Assembly: GCA_023393635.1 (NCBI GenBank)
Contig: JAEWKT010000046.1
Span: 23,584 to 87,583 of the forward strand
Direction: 5' to 3'
Length of the DNA: 64,000 nucleotides
Origin: Pseudomonadota bacterium
Lineage (GTDB): Bacteria > Pseudomonadota > Gammaproteobacteria > Pseudomonadales > Moraxellaceae
The notes below the pieces were generated by a model. It was not told the origin of the DNA, did not search any database, and saw nothing but the letters and a program-made list of their open reading frames with translations. Both the position numbers and the translations under genes were made by a program. This document shows, piece after piece, positions 8,183 through 16,202 of this stretch. Positions within the stretch are counted from its first letter, which is position 1. Each line of letters starts with the position of its first letter.

Positions 8183-9394
8183 TTATTGACGACAGCGTTG
8201 ATATAAACCGCCTTGCTGCACCACAAAGCCCAAAAGCTCCATTTCCATCAATTGACTGGTCAGGGTGGCAATGTCTATTTTAACGCGATCTACCAGGTCA
8301 TCCAGACTAATGCCCACCCAGTCAAGTGCTTGATACACAGTTTGCAAATGTGCTGGAATTTCTATTGAAGTGGCAGGGCTTGTGACATGTGCTGGTGCTG
8401 CAATTGGAGAATTAGTAATTGGTGTGCTATCAGTTGTGCCATGGGCGGCTGTATTGATATGAGTGTTAACAGTGTCTTCCTGTTGCCAACGCCTTGGTAA
8501 ATCCAGCTCATCAACAATTTGCTGCGGCTCATCCACCAGCATGGCCCCATCACGGATCAACTGATGGCAGCCGCGGCTGTGTTCATTATAAATATGCCCA
8601 GGAATGGCAAACACTTGGCGATTTTGCTCTAAAGCAGTTTGCGCGGTAATCAGCGAGCCGCTTTTTAGGGCTGCTTCTACCACCAGAACACCTAAAGATA
8701 AACCACTGACAATACGATTACGACGTGGAAAATGATATTCACGTGCAGGCGTGTTGGGCATAAATTCCGAGATTATTGCGCCGCCACAGTCAATAATTTG
8801 TCGATAAAGGCTTTGGTTGGCAGCGGGATAGCATAAATTAACGCCCGTTCCCATCACGGCAAGTGTTTGTCCTTGTCCAGCTTGCAAGGCGCCGCGATGC
8901 GCACTGGCATCAATGCCGTGAGCAAGACCGCTAGTAATATAAAAACCCTGTTGTGCCAATGCCAAAGCAAATTGTTCAGCAATTTGATGGCCTGTCTGGC
9001 TGGTTTTACGGCTGCCGACAATGGCAATTTGCGGCTGATTTAAAGTATGGATATTGCCGCGCACAAATAAAAACGGCGGTGGATCTGCTATTTGTTTGAG
9101 TTGTTTTGGATAATGAGGGTCATTCAGGTGCAGTACATGATCATGAGCATGATTTAAAGCATGAATTGCTTGCTCAAAAGATGATGCCAGCGCAGGTTCT
9201 TGCTGCCATTTCTTAAGTTTTTTAGGATGCGCGTGATGCAAACCCAACTGTTGCCAAGCCTGACTGCTGGCGCGTAAAGCCTGATCAGCAGTACCAAAAT
9301 ACTCAATAAGTGCCGTATAGGCACTTACCGAGTGTTGCACCACAAACCATAATGCCAGTTCGTCTAAGGTGTGTTGCGACCAGTGAATTGCCAT
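8183..9394 (-). CDS. dprA: DNA-processing protein DprA
   Basis: DprA binds incoming single-stranded DNA during natural transformation and loads RecA. The 403-residue protein has an N-terminal helical part (1-85), the Rossmann-like DprA core with IAIVGSRKTSQTG, YITSGLAHGIDASAHRGAL, TLAVMGTGVNLCYPAAN, FPRRNRIVSGLSLGVLVVEA and the closing ALEQNRQVFAIPGHI, then a linker rich in Thr, His and Pro (about 300-345) and a C-terminal winged-helix segment (about 350-400). AGG lies about 8 bases before the ATG. It sits between the LysM gene and tsaC with gaps under 20 bp. ComF at 53810 is another competence-type gene in this window. Confidence 0.95.
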   Translation of the reverse strand: MAIHWSQHTLDELALWFVVQHSVSAYTALIEYFGTADQALRASSQAWQQLGLHHAHPKKLKKWQQEPALASSFEQAIHALNHAHDHVLHLNDPHYPKQLKQIADPPPFLFVRGNIHTLNQPQIAIVGSRKTSQTGHQIAEQFALALAQQGFYITSGLAHGIDASAHRGALQAGQGQTLAVMGTGVNLCYPAANQSLYRQIIDCGGAIISEFMPNTPAREYHFPRRNRIVSGLSLGVLVVEAALKSGSLITAQTALEQNRQVFAIPGHIYNEHSRGCHQLIRDGAMLVDEPQQIVDELDLPRRWQQEDTVNTHINTAAHGTTDSTPITNSPIAAPAHVTSPATSIEIPAHLQTVYQALDWVGISLDDLVDRVKIDIATLTSQLMEMELLGFVVQQGGLYQRCRQ

Positions 9395-9411
9395 AGGAAA
9401 ACCTGAGCAAA

Positions 9412-10617
9412 TTAAAGCTGGTCGTCAAGATCACCCAAAGGAGAGCGAATTTCGTCAGCGACTTTAATGGGCAATTCACTTTCCAGTACAAAGGCATAGC
9501 TGACGCGTTCAAAGGTACTAAAAATCATTACCAGGCCAACACGCTCGCTTGGCAACTGAATTTTCTCGCCTGTTTTAGGATCAGTGGTGATTTGTCCTTT
9601 TTGATAAACCGAGAGTACCTGACCTGGCTTGGCACCGTTTTGAATACCGCGATCTAGTGCAATCACGCTATTTTTAGCCGCTGAGCTAATTGAGTCAAGG
9701 ATACGAATGACTTGACCGCCTGTAGTGATTTCGGTTGCTGCGGTAGGATAAAACACGCTTGGTAATGGCGTTTCATTTTCCAGCATTACCCGATCACCCT
9801 TGCGAACTTCCTGATCAAAACTGCGCTGTAGTTCAAGCGTGGCAATATCACCATTGATGGCAGTAATTTTGCCATTCGCAACTTGTGACAGTTCACGGCC
9901 AAGGTTTTCTTTCACTTTGCCATATTGAACAATATAATCCGCGCCTTCACGGTAGACGCCATATTGCTGGCCAACTTGCAAACCTGTGCCACGTACATAC
10001 ACCGATTGGCCTGCGGCAGCAACCACCCGATTATCACGGTTACCCACCACATAAGGGGAGGCTTGAATATCGCTCACCGCAACAACACGACTGTGCTTAA
10101 GCCAGTGCTGAATTTGGGTTAACGGAATAATGGGAATGGCAAGATCAAGTGGTTCTACCCGAACCTGTGGCTGTAGCTTCACCACTGGCAGGCCTGAATC
10201 ATTCATACGGCGTTCAATGCCCAAACAACCATCACCTTCGTCACGACCAATGACGGTGCGACCATTAATGATACAAATCAGTAGGCGGTCGCCTGGATAA
10301 ATCCAGTGCGGATTTTTAACATGACGGTTGGCTGCCCAGATTTCTGGCCAGCGCCAGGGCTGACTTAAGTAACGCCCAGAAATATCCCATAAGGTATCGC
10401 CTTTTTTAACGACATACACATTGGGTGCATCAACGCGTAAGCTAGGGGGTGCCTGATTGGGGGACTTGGCGGCTGCAAAACCAGGTAATGCAAAAGCGAT
10501 CCCAAGTGCTAAGGAAAGTGCCATTAACTTGCTTGGTTTGACGTGATGTGATTTCAATTGTTGTGATGTTTTCATATGTTTGTTAGAGGCCATAGTCATG
10601 AACAATACTGTTCTCAT
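9412..10617 (-). CDS. LysM peptidoglycan-binding protein, exported
   Basis: This 401-residue exported protein has one LysM domain near the N-terminus (about 67-115: VYVVKKGDTLWDISGRYL, then PWRWPEIW and PHWIYPGDRL), the fold that binds peptidoglycan glycan. The ATG at 10617 has AGGGAT 8 bases upstream; in-frame ATGs at 10596 and 10575 are alternatives that would shorten the cytoplasmic stretch before the signal peptide core (LMALSLALGIAFALPGFAAA). The rest (about 150-400) is beta-rich and of unknown role. It heads the LysM-dprA-tsaC group. Confidence 0.85.
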   Translation of the reverse strand: MRTVLFMTMASNKHMKTSQQLKSHHVKPSKLMALSLALGIAFALPGFAAAKSPNQAPPSLRVDAPNVYVVKKGDTLWDISGRYLSQPWRWPEIWAANRHVKNPHWIYPGDRLLICIINGRTVIGRDEGDGCLGIERRMNDSGLPVVKLQPQVRVEPLDLAIPIIPLTQIQHWLKHSRVVAVSDIQASPYVVGNRDNRVVAAAGQSVYVRGTGLQVGQQYGVYREGADYIVQYGKVKENLGRELSQVANGKITAINGDIATLELQRSFDQEVRKGDRVMLENETPLPSVFYPTAATEITTGGQVIRILDSISSAAKNSVIALDRGIQNGAKPGQVLSVYQKGQITTDPKTGEKIQLPSERVGLVMIFSTFERVSYAFVLESELPIKVADEIRSPLGDLDDQL

Positions 10618-10654
10618 TATGCTAATCCCTAATACCGAGCGTTAAGCTTTGCGT

Positions 10655-10660
10655 TATAAT
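10655..10660 (+). promoter_or_regulatory. Consensus -10 hexamer upstream of def
   Basis: A perfect TATAAT lies 95 bp before def in the divergent LysM/def gap. The matching -35 position (about 10632-10637) is poor, so this is a candidate promoter resting on the -10 alone. Confidence 0.4.
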
Positions 10661-10754
10661 AGCAAGCTCAATAAAACGCTCCCCCCGTGACTGGTTTACA
10701 ATAAGGGTTTATTTAACCGAAGTCCAGCCGCTTTGATACAGGAATGAGTACTGC

Positions 10755-11297
10755 ATGGCACTTTTATCCATTTTAAATTTCCCTGACCCTCGTTTGCGCA
10801 CCAAAGCCAAGCCAGTAGCACAGGTTAATGATGAAATCCGTACTTTGGCAAGCGATATGCTAGAGACCATGTATGCCGCACCTGGTATTGGATTGGCGGC
10901 AAGTCAGGTAGACAGGCATATCCAGCTTATTGTCATGGATTTATCAGAAGAAAAAAATGAGCCCATAGTGTTTATTAACCCTAAAATTACACCGCTGACC
11001 AGTGACACCCAGCCTTATGAAGAAGGCTGTTTGTCGGTGCCTGAAATTTTTGAGAAAGTGGATCGGGCGGCCAAAGTTAAAATTGAAGCACTGGATTTAC
11101 AGGGTCAGCCGTTTGAGCTTGAAGCTGAAGGCTTGCTGGCAGTGTGTATTCAGCATGAAATGGATCATCTGGATGGCAAATTGTTTGTCGATTATTTATC
11201 ACCCTTAAAACGCCAGCGTATTCGGGAAAAAATTGGCAAGGCTGAGCGGCTACGTGAAAAAGAAAAAGTGAAAGTGAAAGTGCGTTCTAACCGCTAA
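10755..11297 (+). CDS. def: Peptide deformylase
   Basis: Def removes the formyl group from the initiator methionine of nascent proteins at the ribosome exit. The 180-residue enzyme shows all three motifs: GIGLAASQ (44-51), EGCLS (90-94, metal ligand Cys92) and HEMDH (134-138, metal ligands His134 and His138, catalytic Glu135). The basic C-terminal helix (about 155-180, many Lys/Arg/Glu) is the part that docks on the ribosome in E. coli. It is transcribed alone, divergent from the LysM gene, and converges with the HMG-CoA reductase gene, whose stop is only 20 bp away. Confidence 0.97.
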   Translation: MALLSILNFPDPRLRTKAKPVAQVNDEIRTLASDMLETMYAAPGIGLAASQVDRHIQLIVMDLSEEKNEPIVFINPKITPLTSDTQPYEEGCLSVPEIFEKVDRAAKVKIEALDLQGQPFELEAEGLLAVCIQHEMDHLDGKLFVDYLSPLKRQRIREKIGKAERLREKEKVKVKVRSNR

Positions 11298-11317
11298 AGC
11301 TAAAGAAGCAAGCGGTG

Positions 11318-12493
11318 CTATTTACGATTCCTACCATAAGCATCGTGGCTAGATACCCATTCATTGGAAACAATCGCCGATGATAATGACAGCTCACCGC
11401 ACAATACGGTGGCGGCAATAATTTCTGCCAGCTTATAGGCTTTGCCAGCACCATAACAATCCATGGCTTGCAAGCATTCACGCTGGGTTGGCAGGCCAGT
11501 ACCGCCGCCATAAGTGGCTACAATTAAAGAAGGAATGGTGACTGACATATAGTAATCGCCATTATCCATGACTTCAGAATACACAAAGCCAGCACTGGAT
11601 TCGGCCACGTTGGCAATATCTTGACCACAGGCTAAAAAGATAGCGGCAATCCCATTGGCAAAATGCGCCCCATTACTGACAGCCCCTGCGATAAATGCAC
11701 CCAGATTGGATAAGCCACGCTGGTACATTAAGTCCTGCGCCTTGCAATGCATGATAGGTTCAAACAATTCAGCAGGAATGGTGATTTCAGCCACCACGCG
11801 TTTGCCGCGACTATGCAGGTTATTTACCACGGAATGTTTTTTGTCGGTGTCAAAATTGGCCGCCAGACTAAAATGTTCAAGCATGGGCGGTTGTTGTGCC
11901 AAAATCCACTGGCAGGCGGCATGGGTAGCTTTGGACACCATATTTTGTCCAGCGGCATCGCCAGTTGTCATATTAAAGCGCAACCAGCGCATTTTGCTGG
12001 CTGCATATTGTTCAATATCGCGTAATTTGCCGCTGCTGGTGGTACTTTCAGCAGCGGCTTTAATTTCTTCAAAGTGATCAGTCACCCACTGACCAAAATC
12101 ACGGGCAGCACGGGCATTTTTAAACACAAATATCGGTGCGCGCTGCATGGCATCATCAATCACCGTCGTGGTAATGCCACCTGCTGCATGCGTTAAGCGC
12201 ATGCCACGACTATAACTGGCAACCAGTGTGCCTTCGGTGGTGGCCATTGGCACATAAAACTCGCCTTGCGCATGTTCACCATGCATCAGCAATGGCCCAG
12301 CAAAGCCCATTGGCACCTGCACAATGCCGCTAAAGCCTTCAATATTACCAGGCAGGTTCTCGGGTGAAATGGAATATTGGCCTGTGTGATGCAAATTATG
12401 TCCGCTATTTTTTTCGACCACTGCACGACGCGCTGCGGCCATGTCATGCGTATAGTCATTATTTTTGTCGCGTGGCAGTTTTTCCAGTGTCAT
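11318..12493 (-). CDS. Hydroxymethylglutaryl-CoA reductase, class I-like
   Basis: This enzyme interconverts HMG-CoA and mevalonate using NAD(P)H. The 391-residue catalytic domain has no membrane anchor. Motifs are ENLPGNIEGF, PMGFAGPL, ATTEGTLVASYSRG with catalytic Glu87, TGDAAGQNMV, TDKK with Lys218, GQDIANVAESSAGF with Asp292, and GGGTGLPTQ. The C-terminal SSHDAYGRN carries the expected general-acid histidine (His383). The DKK and GQDxAxNVESS-like patterns suit class I better than the class II Pseudomonas mevalonii enzyme. No other mevalonate gene lies in the window. It faces def convergently and lies downstream of the cyd operon. Confidence 0.9.
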   Translation of the reverse strand: MTLEKLPRDKNNDYTHDMAAARRAVVEKNSGHNLHHTGQYSISPENLPGNIEGFSGIVQVPMGFAGPLLMHGEHAQGEFYVPMATTEGTLVASYSRGMRLTHAAGGITTTVIDDAMQRAPIFVFKNARAARDFGQWVTDHFEEIKAAAESTTSSGKLRDIEQYAASKMRWLRFNMTTGDAAGQNMVSKATHAACQWILAQQPPMLEHFSLAANFDTDKKHSVVNNLHSRGKRVVAEITIPAELFEPIMHCKAQDLMYQRGLSNLGAFIAGAVSNGAHFANGIAAIFLACGQDIANVAESSAGFVYSEVMDNGDYYMSVTIPSLIVATYGGGTGLPTQRECLQAMDCYGAGKAYKLAEIIAATVLCGELSLSSAIVSNEWVSSHDAYGRNRK

Positions 12494-12618
12494 GTTCAGT
12501 CCTTGATGATTTATAGCCTGCCAATGTTATAAGTCATCTATAACGCTCAGGCAAGATAGCATTTGCGTTTAACATGGGTTGGATTTAAATCACTGGAGAG
12601 CGCAAAGAGTCTATCGAT

Positions 12619-12650
12619 CATATAAGGCGGCCTTAGAACCGCCTTATATG
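12619..12650. repeat. Perfect 12-bp inverted repeat downstream of the cyd operon
   Basis: CATATAAGGCGG (12619-12630) and its exact complement CCGCCTTATATG (12639-12650) flank an 8-nt loop, 22 bp beyond the stop of the DUF2474 peptide gene. It is the likely 3' end structure of the minus-strand cyd transcript, although no T-tract follows it on either strand. Confidence 0.55.
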
Positions 12651-12671
12651 TTAGCCGCATTAAAAGTATAT

Positions 12672-12806
12672 TTACTGATAAGCAAACTGGGCAAAGAAGC
12701 GGAAGATTCCTGCAATGAGTGTGATGCTTAAAACACCCAGTACCCAAAGGCCAATAAACCACAGCCATTGCTTCTTTTTTGAGTGTTCAGGTTCGGTTGG
12801 TTGCAT
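12672..12806 (-). CDS. DUF2474-type small membrane peptide of the cyd operon
   Basis: This 44-residue peptide was read directly from the sequence. A charged N-terminus (EPEHSKKKQ) precedes one membrane helix (WLWFIGLWVLGVLSITLIAG) and a short FRFFAQFAYQ end. AAGGAG lies 6 bases before the ATG. It starts 20 bp after cydB. Peptides of this form (DUF2474) accompany cyanide-insensitive bd oxidases, in the place that CydX takes in E. coli, where CydX stabilises the oxidase haems. A role as an oxidase subunit is inferred from position and pattern. Confidence 0.8.
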   Translation of the reverse strand: MQPTEPEHSKKKQWLWFIGLWVLGVLSITLIAGIFRFFAQFAYQ

Positions 12807-12826
12807 GTTTGCTCCTTAGAGGCTGC

Positions 12827-13831
12827 TTAATGATAGCCGCCATCACCCACATGAAGTTTGCCGCGAAACACCCAATAAGACAGTGCGGTATAAGACAAAA
12901 TAATTGGTATGACAATTGCGGCACCAATCAGGGTAAATAGTTGACTACTATGCGGTGCGGCTGCATCCCAAATAGTGATGCTTGGTGGAATAATCATGGG
13001 CCATAAGCTAATAATAAACCCACTAAACGCCATGCCTAACAAAGCCAGGCTGTATAAAAATGGCTTGGCTTGCTGTTGTTTACGGCAGGCCTGCCAAATC
13101 GCGTAAGTAAACCACAACACCAAAACAGGCACAGGCAGGAAGTAAAAAAACTGCGGCGTACTAAACCAGCGCTCAGCAATGGCAGGATGTGCCAGCGGCG
13201 TCCATACACTCACCATGCCAAAAATCACCAGCATGACCAGTCCAAGCTTGGGCATAATCCGATACATGGCTTGCTGCAACTCATGACTCGTTTTTAAAAT
13301 CAACCACCCGCAGCCCAGTGCCGCATAAGCCACCACAACCCCAATACCAGTAAATATTGAAAATGGAGTTAGCCAGTCAAACGCACCACCTGCAAACTGC
13401 TGGTCGACCACGGTAATGCCTTGAATATAAGCACCCAGAATAATACCTTGCAGCAGCGAAGTAATGATGGAACCACCAATAAATGCCATATCCCACAAGT
13501 GTTTAGTACGCTTGGCTTTAAAGCGGATTTCAAAGGCTACCCCACGGAAAATCAGCGCAATCACCATTAAAATAATGGGCATATACAATGCCGATAATAC
13601 CGCCGAGTACACCAGTGGAAAGGCAGCAAACAAGCCCGCACCGCCCAGCACCATCCATGTTTCATTCCCATCCCAGATAGGTGCTACGGTATTCATCATC
13701 ACATCGCGTTCTGCTTCACCAGGGAAAAACGGAAATAAAATGCCAATGCCTAGATCAAAGCCATCCATGACCACGTACATCAGCACGCCAAAAGCAATAA
13801 TGCCAGCCCAAATTAATGATAAGTCCAGCAT
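12827..13831 (-). CDS. cydB: Cytochrome bd-type quinol oxidase subunit II (CydB/CioB)
   Basis: This is subunit II of the bd-type terminal oxidase in the inner membrane, 334 residues with about eight or nine membrane segments. The start at 13831 is preferred over an open upstream extension because GAGGAA sits 7 bases before it, inside the end of cydA, and the protein then begins with the family's LSLIWAGIIAFGVLMYVVMDGFDLGIG. PIWDGNETWMVLGGAGLFAAFP and the closing LSYTALSYWVFRGK are also characteristic. It starts four bases after the cydA stop, so the two are translationally linked. Confidence 0.95.
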   Translation of the reverse strand: MLDLSLIWAGIIAFGVLMYVVMDGFDLGIGILFPFFPGEAERDVMMNTVAPIWDGNETWMVLGGAGLFAAFPLVYSAVLSALYMPIILMVIALIFRGVAFEIRFKAKRTKHLWDMAFIGGSIITSLLQGIILGAYIQGITVVDQQFAGGAFDWLTPFSIFTGIGVVVAYAALGCGWLILKTSHELQQAMYRIMPKLGLVMLVIFGMVSVWTPLAHPAIAERWFSTPQFFYFLPVPVLVLWFTYAIWQACRKQQQAKPFLYSLALLGMAFSGFIISLWPMIIPPSITIWDAAAPHSSQLFTLIGAAIVIPIILSYTALSYWVFRGKLHVGDGGYH

Positions 13832-13835
13832 GATA

Positions 13836-15290
13836 TTATTCCTCATCACTTGGTAAGGTACGGGGATCGTGTTTTGCCCCAGATGTATTAGGGGCGTCAT
13901 CTGCTGCCGACACAGGGCGCGCTGGGGTTTTAAACTGGCCAGGGCCGCCAGATTGGTGATCTTGCGCCAAGGGTTGTGGCCCTTGGTTCATCAGCTTGAG
14001 CATGTAATAAATACCTACCCCAAATACCACGCAATACACCACCACAAACACAATTAAGGTAAAGCCTACTTGTTCGGCACTGACGGGTGATAGCGCATCT
14101 TTGGTACGCATCACGCCGTAAATCACCCATGGCTGACGGCCAACCTCAGTGGTAAACCAGCCAGCCAGTAAAGTGATAAAACCACTACCGCCCATCGCCA
14201 CTGCAAAACGCTGAAACCAGACGCTTTCATACAAACGCTTGGTTTTACGCAGATATAGGCTAATCACACCCATCAGGATCATTAACATCCCTAGACCTAC
14301 CATAATACGGAAGCTCCAGAACACAATCAGGCTATTTGGGCGGTCTTCAGGTGCAAACTCTTTAAGGCCTTTAATTTCACCATCCAGTGAATGTGCCAGC
14401 AGCAAGCTGCCTAAATAAGGCACCCCAATGGCATATTTGGTTTCTTCAGCTTCCATATCTGGAATACCAAATAAAAGCAGCTCCATGGGTTTGCCTTTGT
14501 TGGTTTCCCAGTGGCCTTCAATGGCAGCAAGTTTGGCTGGTTGATGCTTTAAGGTATTTAAACCGTGCATATCGCCAATCACAGCTTGCAAAGGGGCCAG
14601 TGCCAAAATCATCCATAAGGCCATGGAAAAGGTTTTTTTAACCAGTGGATCACGACGACCTTTAAGCAATAGCCAGCCGCCCGTGGCAGCAACCAGCAGG
14701 GCAGACACTAAAAATGCCGCCATGCCCATATGTGCCAAGCGGTATAGAAACGACGGGTTAAAGACAATGGCCCACCAATCAGTAGGCACAATACGGCCAC
14801 CTTCAATGGCAAAGCCTTGCGGCGTTTGCATCCAGCTATTACTGGATAAAATCCAGAACATGGAAATAATAGTGCCAACTGCCACCATCAGTGTGGCAAA
14901 AAAATGCAGCTTTGGCCCAACCCGATTCCAGCCAAACAGCATAATGCCTAAAAAACCAGCTTCAAGGAAAAACGCGGTCATGACTTCATAGGCCAGCAGT
15001 GGCCCCGTCACGGCTCCTGCAAAACGGGAGAACTCACTCCAGTTGGTGCCAAACTGGTAGCTCATCACCACGCCAGACACCACGCCCATGGCAAATGCCA
15101 GGGCAAATATCTTGATCCAGAAAAAATACAGGTCACGATAAACGGTATTGCGGGTTTTGAGCCAAGAGGCTTCTAATACTGCTAAAAAACTGGCCAAGCC
15201 AATAGAAATAGCGGGGAAAATAATATGAAAGGACACCGTAAAGGCAAACTGAACTCTTGCAAGCTCCAGTGCCGTTAAGCCTAAAGTCAT
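13836..15290 (-). CDS. cydA: Cytochrome bd-type quinol oxidase subunit I (CydA/CioA), short Q-loop form
   Basis: Subunit I binds haems b558, b595 and d and oxidises quinol while reducing oxygen. The protein is 484 residues, shorter than E. coli CydA (522), as expected for the cyanide-insensitive CIO type with a short Q loop. Conserved parts are LARVQFAFTVSFHIIFPAI, YQFGTNWSEFSRFAGAVTGPLLAYEV and GRQPW (residues 384-388). GGAG lies 9 bases before the ATG. Resistance to cyanide is inferred from the subtype. The C-terminal tail (about 440-484) is hydrophilic, with Pro, Ala and Asp. Confidence 0.94.
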   Translation of the reverse strand: MTLGLTALELARVQFAFTVSFHIIFPAISIGLASFLAVLEASWLKTRNTVYRDLYFFWIKIFALAFAMGVVSGVVMSYQFGTNWSEFSRFAGAVTGPLLAYEVMTAFFLEAGFLGIMLFGWNRVGPKLHFFATLMVAVGTIISMFWILSSNSWMQTPQGFAIEGGRIVPTDWWAIVFNPSFLYRLAHMGMAAFLVSALLVAATGGWLLLKGRRDPLVKKTFSMALWMILALAPLQAVIGDMHGLNTLKHQPAKLAAIEGHWETNKGKPMELLLFGIPDMEAEETKYAIGVPYLGSLLLAHSLDGEIKGLKEFAPEDRPNSLIVFWSFRIMVGLGMLMILMGVISLYLRKTKRLYESVWFQRFAVAMGGSGFITLLAGWFTTEVGRQPWVIYGVMRTKDALSPVSAEQVGFTLIVFVVVYCVVFGVGIYYMLKLMNQGPQPLAQDHQSGGPGQFKTPARPVSAADDAPNTSGAKHDPRTLPSDEE

Positions 15291-15608
15291 GTGCTTTGCT
15301 CCGTAATACGAGGCTTCGATCGAATCTATATAGGTATAAAAGCATGAATATTCTTATGCCTATAGAGACTTAATCCAACAGACTTAATAAATTCCATGCT
15401 GATTTTTGTTTTTGTTAAGAAAACATTAATTAAAATAATTGTCAAATATTTATATAAGTATAATGCTAAAAATGTATTTTATTGATCATATCACATTTAT
15501 AGTTTAAATATTCTTGAGGAGACAAGGCAAAATTTATTTTATTAAAAATAGACAAATTTATTTTTACGGTTAAAATAAGGTATACGATTTGTTATAGCGA
15601 AAATTACT
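15291..15608. other. AT-rich divergent spacer between cydA and the DUF2946 gene, with a direct repeat
   Basis: This 318-bp region must hold the promoters of both the cyd operon (-) and the copper-uptake pair (+). I see no RNA gene. An 11-bp direct repeat, AAATTTATTTT, occurs at 15530-15540 and 15554-15564, just before the DUF2946 gene. TTGATCATATCAC near 15482 resembles an FNR/ANR half-site pair but with 3 rather than 4 bases between halves, so I do not call it. Confidence 0.4.
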
Positions 15609-16127
15609 TTGCAGTTGCGGCGTATGGGCTTAATGCTAGGCTTGATGGCCTGGTGTATGCAGCTCGTGGTATTTGTTCAGCCTTTTTTACCAGGTCAAAG
15701 CATGCCTGGGCTTGGTATTTGCCAGGTTATCGTTGATGCATTTATTTCTCCCCAGGCACTTATATCTCAACATCAGACTGCGCGTTATCAGTCGCTAACG
15801 CCTACACAGCAGCTCAGGTCAGAAAAATTATCTACTCAGCATACTGCTAAGCATTTACATCATGATCAGCCTGATGCAGCACAGCCCATTGTGCTCACAA
15901 GTAGTCATGCGCCACAGGTAGACCATCATTTTAGTCACTTGTCCTGTGGCTTTTGCATGTTATATGGTCATGCCATTCCCCCACCAGATGCACCTGCTCT
16001 CTGGTTACAATTTGCTATCAATCCTTATATAGCGCCGCCGCAGTTTTTTAATAATAACAATAATATTTTAGCGGCAGATTACTTACAGCCAAAAAGCCGC
16101 GCACCGCCTATTATTTATTTTATTTAA
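15609..16127 (+). CDS. DUF2946-type membrane/exported protein next to copper receptor
   Basis: This 172-residue protein has an N-terminal hydrophobic segment (about 6-28) and a histidine-rich middle (HHDQ, HAPQVDHHFSHLSCGFC). The pattern CGFCMLYGHA followed by PPP and a hydrophobic C-terminal third ending in RAPP resembles DUF2946, a family that commonly sits beside TonB copper receptors and may bind copper. The start is uncertain: TTG at 15609 or 15615 keeps two arginines before the hydrophobic core, while ATG at 15624 is the first ATG. No ribosome binding site decides it. The copper receptor follows about 75 bp downstream. Confidence 0.65.
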   Translation: MQLRRMGLMLGLMAWCMQLVVFVQPFLPGQSMPGLGICQVIVDAFISPQALISQHQTARYQSLTPTQQLRSEKLSTQHTAKHLHHDQPDAAQPIVLTSSHAPQVDHHFSHLSCGFCMLYGHAIPPPDAPALWLQFAINPYIAPPQFFNNNNNILAADYLQPKSRAPPIIYFI

Positions 16128-16202
16128 ACATATATTAATGAGCTATTTTATTTTTTATATAAATAGCTTGGGATTATTTTGCCAAAATATCTGGAAATAA
16201 TA

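Noticed and set aside
15482..15494. FNR/ANR-type box upstream of the cyd operon
   Set aside because: TTGAT and ATCAC are separated by three bases, not four, and the second half deviates.
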